Below, one piece after another: positions 18,324-27,302 of a DNA stretch of 64,000 nt. This DNA is from Algivirga pacifica (GTDB lineage: Bacteria > Bacteroidota > Bacteroidia > Cytophagales > Flammeovirgaceae), in NCBI RefSeq assembly GCF_039543525.1, contig NZ_BAABJX010000021.1, forward strand, positions 1-64,000. Reading direction: 5' to 3'. Every line of letters begins with the position of its first letter. The stretch's first letter is position 1. Below the pieces are notes generated by a model that saw only the letters and a list, made by a program, of their open reading frames with translations, was not told the DNA's origin and did not search any database. Made by a program: the position numbers and the translations under genes.

Positions 18324-21300
18324 ATGAACAAACAATTACAAACAATACTATTCTTAGTGATATTATTATACGGCAGCAGCTTCTCTACAGCTCTTGCACA
18401 GCGTATTACACAAAAACACCCGCAAGAGGGCATGACCTCCGTCATTACCCTTAAACAAAATCCTAAATATAAAAGTCCGCAACCTAGGGTGAAAGCTTAT
18501 ACTGCGAACATCCAATTCAATATTGAGCAACAGCAAAGCACTTCTAAGCGTTATCGTGCTTTCACGCTGAGTCCTTCCAAGCTAGAGGACATTTCCTTTA
18601 TTCTATCCAAAAAGGGATATAGTAGCTTCCGAAAGTCACTTAAATATCTACAAGGCAGTACTGTGACCTATAACGTTAAAGACACCTTAGCTATTCATCA
18701 ACTATCCCTCAAGGTAGAACGCGTCAAGGCTAATTATAGAACGGAAGGAAATATTACTGAAGAGAATGTCGATCAATATTATCAACTAGGAGAGCAGTAT
18801 AAGCAATTACAACAAAAGCTTTCCGGAATGAAATTGAGCGACCCAGAGGCCTATACCAAAAACCACAATACTATTGAGGAAGCAGAAGGGACGTTGAATG
18901 ATATGAAGGAGGTTGCCGGGCTACTTCCCCTGCAGCAAACGGACCCTGTACGACTAAGAGGAAGCATCTCTACTTTGGAGAAGCAATTACAGGCACATCG
19001 ACAAACGCTTATTAGCATTCAGAAAGACCTTCATTTATTATATTATGAAAAGGGAATGCAAGCTCACTCGGAAGCTCTTTTAAAGCAGGCACACCAAACG
19101 GCTCAGCAGAAACGCATCCCATTTCCTGATCCCTTGGTTGCTCTTGCAGAATTGGCATACCAGAAGAATGACTATCAAAGAAGTATAGACTATATTCAAA
19201 AAGCTTCTGCGATGTCCATGACACCTGCCCTTAAAAGTAAAAGTCAGCAACTCTACCAACGTATCTATCAATACTATGTCAATAGAGGAAAACAAACTGC
19301 CAACATTGAGCAAGCGGCAAAATGGTACTATTTGGCATTGGATATGAAAACACCTCGTATCCCTCTCAAAACAGAAGAAGCAGGTAGACAACTCCAAGAG
19401 CGTAGAAGTGAAGCGTTGGACGATATGATTGCCAATGGCATTCAGGAAAGGGATTTTAATCTATTAGAACAGGCCGAAAAATACCACCAAACCTATCAAA
19501 AAGAAACTACTCTCCCAGAAGAGTACGTGACGGAGGCTTACCAGCATATCTATGATGAAGACTATATTGCAGAAGCAAGAAGATTAAGTCTAAAAGCACA
19601 ATATCCCAAAGCTTACCGCAAATTGGTAGAGTTGGAAAAACTATCTAAGAAACTAGAAGTTCCTGTAGAAGGAGGTATGTCTCCCGCTTACAAAAGACTT
19701 TACCTTTCCCTATATCGCAGTGGTAAAAAGTCACAAGAGAATCGTGATTACGAAGGAGCCTTATCTCGCTACGAGTTCTGTCAACAGATCATCGACAAGC
19801 ATCGTATCCGTGTGGATGAGCAAGCCCTGAGCGCTGAAATGCGCATCTGCTACCAAGGCATCTTCCAGCAAGAACTCAATAAAGCACTGGCGTTGATCCA
19901 ACAAAAGCGTTTTGAGCAAGCAGAGCAGTCTATTGCCTCGGTAGAAAACTACTACGATAAGCATGAGCAATGGATGCAATCCAAAGAACAGAGTGCACTA
20001 TATGAACTAAAGAGAACCTTTTATACGGCACAGTTCAATCATTCCGAGCAAGAGGTCTTGACTTTCCTTCGTCTCAAGGCTTTTGACAAGGCCAAGGAAG
20101 CGATGGAGTTGATGCTTTCTATTGGGAAAAATCAGGAGTATCCGATTAACACACCTAACAAAACCCGTATCATGATCCTTCGACAACAGTCCTATTATAC
20201 GGCTTTTGTAGATCACCAGATACAATTGAGTCGTGGTGAACTGACGCAAAACCAACCAGGGCAAGCCATGGATGCCCTTGTGTTGGCACAACAAGAATTC
20301 GAGAATGGTAAGCAATGGGTAAGCAACCGCAGCAATACCCTAATAAACTTGCGCAAACAAGTACAACTTAGACTTTTATCGGAAGGTTACCGTCTATTGG
20401 AAAGTAATCTAGATCAAGCGCAAGTTTACACCGAAAAAGCCTCCCTATTGCCGGCAGCCAATAGGCAGATCACTCAGTTGACCAAAAGAAACCAAGGGTA
20501 CGTTGCCCTACATATTGGCCAACGTCATATTGAGGAAAAAGAATACCTACAAGCCCTTTCTTCCTTTACGGAAGCCAGAGCAGTCAAAGCTAACATTTCG
20601 GCATTGGATCAAGCGTTGAGTACTCAGGAGCAAAAAGCCATGCAGCTTTTCTATACCCAAGAAAATCTAGTCTTGTTAAGTATGCTGGATTTCAATGAGG
20701 AAGGGCGTGTAAGCGACAACACTTTGAAGCAAGTAGAACTACGTTTGTGGGATCTAAGGGACCTTTCTAAGAAATACCAATATAGCCCCAACAGCACACA
20801 ACTCAAGCAAAAAACTACGATTGAGCAACGCATGGCCGAGGCTGTTTGCCTGAACCGTACCGACGACTATCAACAGATGCTCCAAGATGCAGAGGCTAAG
20901 ATTTTCAAGGATCAGTATGCATATGCAGGAGACCTATTGGATCAGGCACTTTCTCTTACACAACAGTATCAGGAATGTGGTATGGATAGCACCAAAGCAC
21001 AGCAGCTATTGAGCCGCTACCAGTACGCCATCACCTATCAAAGAGAGCGCCTAGCGATCGAGTCGTTGATCGAAGAAGGCTTATTCAATAAAGCCACGGA
21101 GCAATACATCAGTCTGAAAGACTATTACCAGAAGCACGAACTGTTCCGTAGAGGGCTAGAGCACCCAACACCCAAAACGTATTTTGTCAAGCATAAAAAT
21201 GTCGCTTTTCTTCGTAGCAACACCTTGTATTATGCCGCTGATCACAAGGAGAAGTCGCTCTTCAATGCCCTATTGAAGGAGCTAATGCATCGAGAACAGG

Positions 21301-21473
21301 AAGAGTCTTTCTATTATTCCTTGGGTATGGAAATGGCTTTACTGCACAAGAATCATTATAAAGGAATGAGCTCAAAAAAGGCTTTCTCTACCATCAAGCC
21401 GGTGAAAAGTGGCTTTTTGTGGTTTAAGCATAGGAACTTTAAGCGATTTAAAAAAGGCTACTTCGGAGGATAA
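18324..21473 (+). CDS. Large secreted alpha-helical repeat protein, unknown function
   Basis: The 1049-residue protein starts with a signal peptide (about 1-26, ending STALAQ). The rest is helical, rich in Gln, Lys and Glu, with TPR-like stretches such as ALSRYEFCQQII, QPGQAMDALVLAQQEFENG and YLQALSSFTEARAVKA. The basic C-terminus reads FKRFKKGYFGG. I do not recognise a family beyond TPR-like repeats. It is monocistronic, preceded by a 277-nt AT-rich region and followed by a dispersed palindrome. A periplasmic scaffold role is a guess. Confidence 0.6.
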   Translation: MNKQLQTILFLVILLYGSSFSTALAQRITQKHPQEGMTSVITLKQNPKYKSPQPRVKAYTANIQFNIEQQQSTSKRYRAFTLSPSKLEDISFILSKKGYSSFRKSLKYLQGSTVTYNVKDTLAIHQLSLKVERVKANYRTEGNITEENVDQYYQLGEQYKQLQQKLSGMKLSDPEAYTKNHNTIEEAEGTLNDMKEVAGLLPLQQTDPVRLRGSISTLEKQLQAHRQTLISIQKDLHLLYYEKGMQAHSEALLKQAHQTAQQKRIPFPDPLVALAELAYQKNDYQRSIDYIQKASAMSMTPALKSKSQQLYQRIYQYYVNRGKQTANIEQAAKWYYLALDMKTPRIPLKTEEAGRQLQERRSEALDDMIANGIQERDFNLLEQAEKYHQTYQKETTLPEEYVTEAYQHIYDEDYIAEARRLSLKAQYPKAYRKLVELEKLSKKLEVPVEGGMSPAYKRLYLSLYRSGKKSQENRDYEGALSRYEFCQQIIDKHRIRVDEQALSAEMRICYQGIFQQELNKALALIQQKRFEQAEQSIASVENYYDKHEQWMQSKEQSALYELKRTFYTAQFNHSEQEVLTFLRLKAFDKAKEAMELMLSIGKNQEYPINTPNKTRIMILRQQSYYTAFVDHQIQLSRGELTQNQPGQAMDALVLAQQEFENGKQWVSNRSNTLINLRKQVQLRLLSEGYRLLESNLDQAQVYTEKASLLPAANRQITQLTKRNQGYVALHIGQRHIEEKEYLQALSSFTEARAVKANISALDQALSTQEQKAMQLFYTQENLVLLSMLDFNEEGRVSDNTLKQVELRLWDLRDLSKKYQYSPNSTQLKQKTTIEQRMAEAVCLNRTDDYQQMLQDAEAKIFKDQYAYAGDLLDQALSLTQQYQECGMDSTKAQQLLSRYQYAITYQRERLAIESLIEEGLFNKATEQYISLKDYYQKHELFRRGLEHPTPKTYFVKHKNVAFLRSNTLYYAADHKEKSLFNALLKELMHREQEESFYYSLGMEMALLHKNHYKGMSSKKAFSTIKPVKSGFLWFKHRNFKRFKKGYFGG

Positions 21474-21477
21474 TGTA

Positions 21478-21616
21478 TTGTTGAATCGTTGAATCGTTGA
21501 ATTGAGCTTCGCTCGTTGATTCGAGTTGAACTGTTGATTGATCTATTGTTCCTCATACAACATATCAACTCGAATCAACTCACCGAAGGTGAAATTCAAC
21601 GATTCAACAATTCAAC
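21478..21616. repeat. Dispersed nested palindrome overlapping a stop codon
   Basis: Same family as 12433-12571: TTGAATCGTTGAATCGTTG at the left, ACGATTCAACAATTCAAC at the right, with GAGCTTCGCTC and CACCGAAGGTG hairpins. The stop codon and the last three codons of the minus-strand MYG1-like gene lie within the right arm, so the repeat supplies coding sequence. Confidence 0.88.
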
Positions 21617-22515
21617 TCTTTTCCGTGTGCGATGGCATCTGCCAACGTCTCATACACGGCAAAAAATCTCGACGGATGATAAAAAGTCTGCCGAGAATCT
21701 TCCGGCACTTCCCACCGTTCAGCATCCGCAGAAGTGATTGAATATCCTCCCTGGGGATTTTGACGAATCAAGTAATGCATTCCTCTTTCAATAAAAGCCT
21801 CCTCCCATTGGGGGATCGCCTTTTCTCTTAAAATACCAACGACACCTACCTTTTCTACCTCCTCCTTTACCCGTTGACGGGCAATATAGCCCAAAGGAGC
21901 ATCTGCTACGGCTGCATCTATTAGCTGCATTAGCCACGCCAAGGCAGCGGTCATACCCTTATGGTTTTTCGTCATATTAAAACATTGGGTAATGCTTCCG
22001 TCTAACCCACTTCTATCTTCTCCCGTATCTATTTTGGAAATAGGTAGAAAAATCTTTCGCTGCAAGGTAGTCAATATCTCTACCAATACTTCTTCTGAGG
22101 CCCATAACTCCTTCCAATGATTGGTCAATAACATGGCTGTATCCAGCCCCTTGGCATATTGGTGATGATCAAAATTGTTCATCAAAGGATCTAACTGTAG
22201 TCCACAGTCCAATAGCAAGCACAAAGGGTCTTGTATATACTCCCGGTCTGCCAACCAATCCTCTCCCGTCTTATTCACCCGATCAATGCGTAAGAGCTCT
22301 GGACCATTCCGATATCCTTTTCCAATAATTGGCGCAGTCGCTCCATACTCCCAATCAATATGCTTTGCGCCCACTGCATTAAAAAACAGGGCCACCAAAC
22401 CCAGTTCATCGGCATGGTTCACACTTCCATGAATCACAATACGTCGGTAAGGCTGTAAAAAATCCCGAATGGCTTTGTAGAATTGTGCTGCGTAGATCGT
22501 TGTTTGTTTTTTCAT
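21604..22515 (-). CDS. MYG1/UPF0160-like DHH-superfamily protein
   Basis: The 303-residue protein shows IVIHGSVNHADELGLVALFFNAVGA near residue 28 and LLLDCGLQLDP...FDHHQYAKG near 110-120. The order His/Asp motif then DCG then DHH resembles MYG1/UPF0160 proteins, a DHH-type phosphoesterase family including a 3'-5' RNA exonuclease in eukaryotes. Here the first motif is HGSVNHADE rather than HNGxFHxDE, and similarity beyond these blocks is weak. The final residues ELNC come from the dispersed palindrome. Confidence 0.6.
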   Translation of the reverse strand: MKKQTTIYAAQFYKAIRDFLQPYRRIVIHGSVNHADELGLVALFFNAVGAKHIDWEYGATAPIIGKGYRNGPELLRIDRVNKTGEDWLADREYIQDPLCLLLDCGLQLDPLMNNFDHHQYAKGLDTAMLLTNHWKELWASEEVLVEILTTLQRKIFLPISKIDTGEDRSGLDGSITQCFNMTKNHKGMTAALAWLMQLIDAAVADAPLGYIARQRVKEEVEKVGVVGILREKAIPQWEEAFIERGMHYLIRQNPQGGYSITSADAERWEVPEDSRQTFYHPSRFFAVYETLADAIAHGKELNC

Positions 22516-22526
22516 AGAAAACGGTT

Positions 22527-23090
22527 GAGGCTGCTTGCGCAGCTGGTTGAGTAAAGCTTCGCTTTGTTGAGTTTCACCTTCGGTGAGTTGAGATTCTATT
22601 TTATGGTAGATACTTGCCTTACGACAAGTTGTGTAGATGTTCGCCTTACGGCTAGTACTATTCTTACGTGGACCCTCGCGTGACGCAAGGGCCTACATTG
22701 ACCGTCACTCCATCTCTGGTCGTAACGTCCTCGTTACGACCTTAGCATAAATTGAGCGTCCACGCTCAATAACAGATAATCCTTCTACATAAAGGAGAAA
22801 TCTCGCTCCGGTTTTATAAGCGTGAACATTGTATGCCATGTGAGTCGTAGCGTCTTCGCTCAAGTCTATAAAGCGGGAGCATTACATGCCGTGCGAAACG
22901 CTCCCATTATGTGTTGGTCTTTGCGAGGACGCAAAGACCAGTCTCTACGTATAATATTTCACAAAAATAAATGAGCAAAGCACAAAACAAAGCCTCAACT
23001 GAGCGAAGCTCAATTAAAAAAGCTCAACTCACCGAAGGTGAAACTCAACAAAGCGAAGCTTTACTCAACCAGCCGCGCAAGCGGCCTCAA
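22527..23090. repeat. Composite 560-bp palindromic repeat block
   Basis: The outer arms (22527-22593 and 23022-23090) are complementary: GGCTGCTTGCGCAGCTGGTT, AAAGCTTCGCTTT and CACCTTCGGTGA on the left, with their complements on the right. The centre holds smaller hairpins (CTTGCGTCACG-type, GAGCGTGGACGCTC, and GTCTTTGCG/CGCAAAGAC). The centre shares a long inverted-orientation stretch with 28950-29020. No gene is seen. Confidence 0.8.
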
Positions 23091-23522
23091 CTAAAACCGA
23101 ATGTTATTATCTAACACCTCATAAAAAAGGGCATCAGATTGTGTCGGCCCCAAGTGATATCTCTTCTTGACCAGAATCAGCTCATCCCAGATACTGATCG
23201 CTTCTTCCTCCGTAGGAAACTGCGCCAAATCTTCCCTACTAAGCTTGTCGCTTACCTCATCCAATATTAGGCGAATGACATTGTAGAGCACTCCCTTTGC
23301 TGTACTTCTACCCAAGCGCATGGCCCGATAATCAATGACTCTACCTGCAATGATTTTACGGTTAAAACCTGTCTGCTCCAACATATTTTCCTCATGCAGC
23401 AGGATCACCATCTTGGCAAAAGGTACCAGATAGGCCGCATTGTCAATACGTTGCTCAGTTTGCATCCACTCTCCGTAGCAACTGAGGAAAAGGTCAAAAT
23501 CTTGGGGATTGATGTTGCTCAT
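23091..23522 (-). CDS. Hypothetical protein, unknown function
   Basis: The 143-residue protein is soluble and mostly helical, with no signal peptide. Notable words are YGEWMQTEQRID and GRSTAKGVLYNVIRLILDEV. I do not recognise it. It follows the RecD-like gene on the same strand after a 222-nt repeat block with a terminator, so it is probably a separate transcript. The last codons abut the palindromic block at 22527-23090. Confidence 0.6.
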   Translation of the reverse strand: MSNINPQDFDLFLSCYGEWMQTEQRIDNAAYLVPFAKMVILLHEENMLEQTGFNRKIIAGRVIDYRAMRLGRSTAKGVLYNVIRLILDEVSDKLSREDLAQFPTEEEAISIWDELILVKKRYHLGPTQSDALFYEVLDNNIRF

Positions 23523-23545
23523 ACTTTTTGAAGCCTACCGTTTTT

Positions 23546-23697
23546 TGTTCATACTGTTTAATTGAGCTTCGCTCGTTCATGTTGTTTAGTTGTATTTTAA
23601 GTCTCATCACTTCGTGATGAAACTTGAGGTACAATGGAGTGAGTAGCCTCAACTAAACATTATGAACGAGGGAAGCTCAACTAAACAGTATGAACAC
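23546..23697. repeat. Inverted repeat with GAGCTTCGCTC arms
   Basis: TGTTCATACTGTTTAATTGA at the left pairs with the complementary right arm ending near 23697. Inner arms GTTTAGTTG/CAACTAAAC and a CATCACTTCGTGATG hairpin are nested between. Half of the same arm (TTTAATTGAGCTTCGCTC) recurs at about 35690. Confidence 0.82.
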
Positions 23698-23732
23698 ATA
23701 TGTAGAAAGTGCAATTTAATCAATAAAGACAT

Positions 23733-23765
23733 AAAAAAACACCTCTATCGGAAAGAATAGAGGTG
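23733..23765 (-). terminator. Intrinsic terminator overlapping the RecD-like stop codon
   Basis: On the minus strand CACCTCTAT and ATAGAGGTG form a 9-bp stem around an 8-nt loop, followed by seven T (A tract 23733-23739 on plus). The stop codon (23745-23747) lies inside the hairpin. Confidence 0.82.
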
Positions 23766-25121
23766 CTCACTCGCTCTGGTAATCGCTGTATAAATCCAAC
23801 GCAAACGAGTATCATCATAAGGACCCTCAGGATACAAAAATACATGTTTCCACTCACTACCCTGCGCCTTATGACAAGTAATCGCATACGCGTAGCGAAG
23901 TTGCATAGCCGAAAGGTATTCATCGTCTTCCTTATCATTACTTTTTTGTAAGGTCTCGTTCACTTTGATACGCTCAGCATAAACTGCTCTTTCTTGCTGA
24001 TAAGGCAATTGTCCATTTTCCGATAAAAGCGTACTCATATTGACCTTTTTAGTCAGATGAAATTCCTCTCCTTTACTATTATTAAAAGCCAATGTCACAT
24101 CTGCGAAATGCACTCCGGCAATCCTTTCATCGGATCGAGCATGGACCTTAACAACCCTGCCTATTTCGCCGGAAGGCACATTGGCTCCATTTCGGAAAAT
24201 AGTCTTCTGAACCATTACCTGATCTCCTGGCATCAATAAATCTACGGCTGGACCAAAAATTTGCTTTCGCAATGCCTGATTCAATAAAAAAACTGTTTTA
24301 TTCTTCCATGCAATATAAATTACCTTATCTGCTCCTTCTTGCTGAAATAGTTGCTTATAATATTTCAAGGTATAATCGCAGGTATCGCAAGGTCTATAAA
24401 TATATTCTTGCTGCGTCTTACCTTGTTCCATCGCCTGTCTCAAAACTGTAGCAGCACGTAGGATATAAGAATCCTGCCCTTGTCTCTTCACCTCAGTCAT
24501 TTGAAAGGACATTGTTTTCATATTATAATCTTGCTGCATGGTAAGAGCACATAATGCTGCAGAAAAATCCTCATTCACTGGAGGAAGCTGATAATGATCT
24601 CCAACTAACAAGAGTTTATTTCCAGGGTGCCCCTTTTTGACAAAATCTACCAAAGTCTGTAATAAAGACTCGTCACTATGAAACTGTCCATCCTTCTGTG
24701 GTCGTGTACTTACCATAGAGGCCTCATCTACAATATACACGGTTGGAATTTCCGAATAGTCCGTCTTATTCAAACATTGTAAGTAAAGCACCTTTCCTTC
24801 CTTATCTTTTACCTCTTTAATCTTGAAAAGCAAGCTATGAAGGGTATGCGCCTCCCAATGGGTCTTCTGTCCCAATATTTTCGCTGCCTTTCCTGTGGGT
24901 GCAGCCAACTCGAAAGCCCGATTACTTTGTCTCAAAAAAACTGTTAAGGCCTCCATCAGGGATGTCTTACCCGTACCTGCTGACCCTCTCAACACAAAGC
25001 ATTGTTCTTTACTTGAAGGATCTATAAATCCCTGCAACAACGTCAAAGCCTTGGCCTGTTCCTGAGTGGGAACAAAAGGAAGAAGAGATAAAATAGAAGT
25101 GGTAGACATGCTTGAATTCAT
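23745..25121 (-). CDS. RecD/Dda-like superfamily 1B helicase
   Basis: The 458-residue protein has Walker A GSAGTGKTS (about 43-51), Walker B-like VYIVDEASM (motif II), motif III LLVGDHYQLPPV, an SH3-like insert (MPGDQVMVQK) and the C-terminal motifs AITCHKAQGSEW and YTAITRA. This is the order of RecD-type 5'-3' DNA helicases such as Dda and RecD2, without an N-terminal extension. It lies in the minus-strand set divergent from the RtcR-like activator; the nearest upstream gene is the 123-residue unknown (92-nt gap). An intrinsic terminator ends it. Confidence 0.85.
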   Translation of the reverse strand: MNSSMSTTSILSLLPFVPTQEQAKALTLLQGFIDPSSKEQCFVLRGSAGTGKTSLMEALTVFLRQSNRAFELAAPTGKAAKILGQKTHWEAHTLHSLLFKIKEVKDKEGKVLYLQCLNKTDYSEIPTVYIVDEASMVSTRPQKDGQFHSDESLLQTLVDFVKKGHPGNKLLLVGDHYQLPPVNEDFSAALCALTMQQDYNMKTMSFQMTEVKRQGQDSYILRAATVLRQAMEQGKTQQEYIYRPCDTCDYTLKYYKQLFQQEGADKVIYIAWKNKTVFLLNQALRKQIFGPAVDLLMPGDQVMVQKTIFRNGANVPSGEIGRVVKVHARSDERIAGVHFADVTLAFNNSKGEEFHLTKKVNMSTLLSENGQLPYQQERAVYAERIKVNETLQKSNDKEDDEYLSAMQLRYAYAITCHKAQGSEWKHVFLYPEGPYDDTRLRWIYTAITRASEHLYSFR

Positions 25122-25213
25122 TTTTGTAATTTGTAATCAGGATAAACGCTTAATTTTACAAAGGACACCTCCTACTATGCAATCAAAATACATAGTCATT
25201 AAAAAGAGTCACA

Positions 25214-25585
25214 CTACCTCCCCATGCACTGTACTATTCGGAGTAACTCCCGTAGCTGTCGCTTTAGTTCCTCATCCTCTTTCGCTACCTGCTTATACTT
25301 AAGTGCATGCCGGTGAGCAATCAACTGTTCAACTACCTTCTGGGGGAGGTACAAACTACACAATGCCTTCAGCGCTTGATGAGGCTTGTAATTGGAAAAG
25401 TTATATCCTTCCCTGAGCAATAAGAGAGAAAGTTGGCGAAATAACTGATCATAAAGATTCAGGTAGGTAGACGGTTTTCGGCAAAGACGCGCCAAAGCCT
25501 GTTGTTCTTTGATTTGAGTGGCCCATCCAGCATGGGTCAATAATCCTTGGTTGAATAATTGTTGGATAGTAATAGTTATTGACAT
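25214..25585 (-). CDS. Hypothetical basic helical protein
   Basis: The 123-residue protein is basic and rich in Leu and Gln (LFNQGLLTHAGW, NFSNYKPHQALKALC). There is no signal peptide or recognisable domain. It lies between the Gre-type factor and the RecD-like helicase on the same strand, so it may be part of that operon. Nucleic-acid binding is possible from its charge only. Confidence 0.55.
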   Translation of the reverse strand: MSITITIQQLFNQGLLTHAGWATQIKEQQALARLCRKPSTYLNLYDQLFRQLSLLLLREGYNFSNYKPHQALKALCSLYLPQKVVEQLIAHRHALKYKQVAKEDEELKRQLRELLRIVQCMGR

Positions 25586-25605
25586 AGTTTCTCTTTTATA
25601 TTTTT

Positions 25606-25680
25606 ACACAGGGCGATGCCCTGTGCTGTGGCGATGTCCTGTGCTATCGTGATGCCCTGTGCTATGATGCCTTGTGTTAT
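25606..25680. repeat. Imperfect tandem repeat (GATGCCCTGTGCT)
   Basis: Four imperfect copies of a 13-21-nt unit containing GATGYCCTGTGCT lie between the Gre-type and 123-residue genes. The first copy forms the hairpin CACAGGGCGATGCCCTGTG. Confidence 0.8.
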
Positions 25681-25714
25681 TTGATTTTACGAGCAGTTCC
25701 TCTATAATGTGAAG

Positions 25715-26203
25715 CTAACTTAGACTAACAACCTCCAGCTCAAATTCTCCCATCGGAATTTTAAGCATCGCTTTCTCTCCTATTCTCTTGTCCATTAAGG
25801 CTTTTCCTAATGGAGAATCATAGCTAATCTTCTTCTGGCGAACATTGGATTCTCCATGTCCAACAATCGTCCAAATCATTTTTTGTGCCTTCCCTCCATG
25901 GATAGGTGTTTGGGTATAGGTTACTGTAGAACCTATCTGTACCTGCTGCTTACGTTCATCGGTCACTTCCCAAACTACTGCTGCATTCATGTGCTGCTTT
26001 AACTTCACCATCTCTTCTACTGCACGGTGCTCCATTTGCTCCAGTTGATTGAAACCTGGGTTATCATGCCAACCGTCACCACTGATCACATAGGCCACGG
26101 CTTTTTCTTCTTGTATCTCTTTGATGCGAATCGCCATATTCTCTAGCTTTTCTTCCATCATTTTCTTTCCTTCTGGGGTGATATAAAATCTTTTTGCTGT
26201 CAT
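25715..26203 (-). CDS. GreA/GreB-type transcript cleavage factor homologue
   Basis: The 162-residue protein has an N-terminal coiled coil (about 1-75) and a C-terminal FKBP-like domain (about 85-160) with IGSTVTYTQ and the family signature ISYDSPLGKALMDKRIGEKAML. The coiled-coil tip, GDLSENAEY in GreA, reads SGDGWHDNPGF, so the two acidic tip residues are kept as Asp. Gre factors rescue backtracked RNA polymerase. Its place downstream of the cupin-like gene and opposite an RtcR-like activator suggests an inducible specialised paralogue rather than the housekeeping GreA. Confidence 0.82.
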   Translation of the reverse strand: MTAKRFYITPEGKKMMEEKLENMAIRIKEIQEEKAVAYVISGDGWHDNPGFNQLEQMEHRAVEEMVKLKQHMNAAVVWEVTDERKQQVQIGSTVTYTQTPIHGGKAQKMIWTIVGHGESNVRQKKISYDSPLGKALMDKRIGEKAMLKIPMGEFELEVVSLS

Positions 26204-26250
26204 GGTATTTTTCTATTTATATTTTTAAGTTGAATATTTTTTTGAAGTGC

Positions 26251-26276
26251 GGGGGTGCGATAAATCGCGCCCTTAC
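26251..26276. repeat. REP-like hairpin (GGGGTGCGAT/ATCGCGCCC)
   Basis: GGGGGTGCGATAAATCGCGC plus CCTTACG forms a small palindrome just after the cupin-like gene. Near-identical copies lie at 34047, 39292 and 55106, and the same words form the ends of the IS630-type element. Confidence 0.8.
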
Positions 26277-26281
26277 GACCT

Positions 26282-27097
26282 TTAGGAGGCGATTTGATGA
26301 TCGTTAAGTTTATTAGTGAGCCAATTGAAGCGATTTAGCAGTTGTGCCTCGGTAAAACGCTCCATATGTACTTCCTCTTGCTCAAATGGCTTTGCTGCAT
26401 ACAGCTTGCAAGTCGGTTTCTGTCCAGCTGCGGTCAACATCAGGGTTACACAACCTTCCTTTCCCATAGAAGTGATCTTATGTAAAGCTTCCCTGTGAAG
26501 GAAATATTGCATTCCAGCTACTAAAGTATGGTTAGCAATGCAACCTAATTGCACCTTTCCTCTTTCCTCCACAGAATAACTATCTTTCTTATCCAATGCT
26601 GGGTGGTAGGTATAGGCAAAACGTTGTTCTTCTCCTCCTTCCTGCTCCTGAAACAATTCCATTCCAAACTGCCCATATAAAATACTAGAGGCAAAGTGCC
26701 AGCGATGATCATGGATATTCTCCATAGCTGTTGAACGGTCTGCAGGATGAAAAACATGCAGCCTAAGCTTGAAATTCTCTCCTTGCAGTAAGACCAACTT
26801 GTCGAAGCCATTCTTATGATAGTAAGAGCGTTTCAGTACCTTATTCAAATAATCTTGAGAAACTGAAATCTTCGCTAAGAGCTCTTCAAAAAGCAGTGAT
26901 TGCGTAAGCGTTGCGATAATAGTGTTCAAAGTCTCCTCTGCAGCATCATCTCCGGCAAAAGCAATAATATGATCAATCTTTTGCTTCAGGTTTGGTAATC
27001 CTTCTTCTAACGCTTTTGTCAATATTTTCTCGATAAGGGTAATTGTTTGAGAGGTCTCAAAAAGTGCGATGTCTTTGGTGTTATTGGTCATTTTCAT
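26282..27097 (-). CDS. Cupin-like protein, unknown function
   Basis: The 271-residue protein has a helical N-terminal half and a cupin-like half (about 115-245). The metal-type motif is IHDHRWHFASSILYG (His pair about 129-133), followed by a long strand region and FLHREALHKITS, resembling a second cupin motif; this recalls cysteine-dioxygenase-type cupins. It is the first gene after the sigma-54-like promoter at 27147-27164 and is divergent from the RtcR-like activator, so it is the most likely direct target. The start may be ATG 27097 or ATG 27091. The reaction is unknown. Confidence 0.62.
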   Translation of the reverse strand: MKMTNNTKDIALFETSQTITLIEKILTKALEEGLPNLKQKIDHIIAFAGDDAAEETLNTIIATLTQSLLFEELLAKISVSQDYLNKVLKRSYYHKNGFDKLVLLQGENFKLRLHVFHPADRSTAMENIHDHRWHFASSILYGQFGMELFQEQEGGEEQRFAYTYHPALDKKDSYSVEERGKVQLGCIANHTLVAGMQYFLHREALHKITSMGKEGCVTLMLTAAGQKPTCKLYAAKPFEQEEVHMERFTEAQLLNRFNWLTNKLNDHQIAS

Positions 27098-27146
27098 AAG
27101 TAATAAGTGTTAGCTTAAGTGTTTTTAACTAATTGCACTTACTTAT

Positions 27147-27164
27147 ATGAAAAAGTGGTTCCAA
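27147..27164 (-). promoter_or_regulatory. Sigma-54-like -24/-12 promoter
   Basis: On the minus strand TTGGAACCACTTTTTCA matches the consensus TTGGCAC-N5-TTGCA with GG kept at -24 and TC in place of GC at -12. It lies about 50 nt before the cupin-like start codon. A sigma-54 activator gene is adjacent, which supports the call. Confidence 0.55.
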
Positions 27165-27231
27165 TATTTTTAAATATAATTAAATTACTGATAATCAATA
27201 TTTTAAGTAAAAATATAAGAATTTTAAAAAA

Positions 27232-27286
27232 TATCACTTATTGACATAATATCATTTATTGATATATTTAAATTCAATAAATGATA
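27232..27286. promoter_or_regulatory. Candidate upstream activating sites for the RtcR-like regulator
   Basis: TATCACTTATTGA (27232-27244), TATCATTTATTGA (27250-27262) and the inverted TCAATAAATGATA (27274-27286) form three near-identical 13-bp sites. They lie 70-120 bp upstream of the sigma-54-like promoter, the usual distance for activator sites, and 17 bp before the activator start codon, so the activator may also control itself. Confidence 0.65.
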
Positions 27287-27302
27287 CACCTATTATTATA
27301 TT

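Noticed and set aside
21516..21741. Two plus-strand frames (73 and 67 residues) near 21.5 kb
   Set aside because: Translations of the palindromic repeat and the antisense of the MYG1-like gene.
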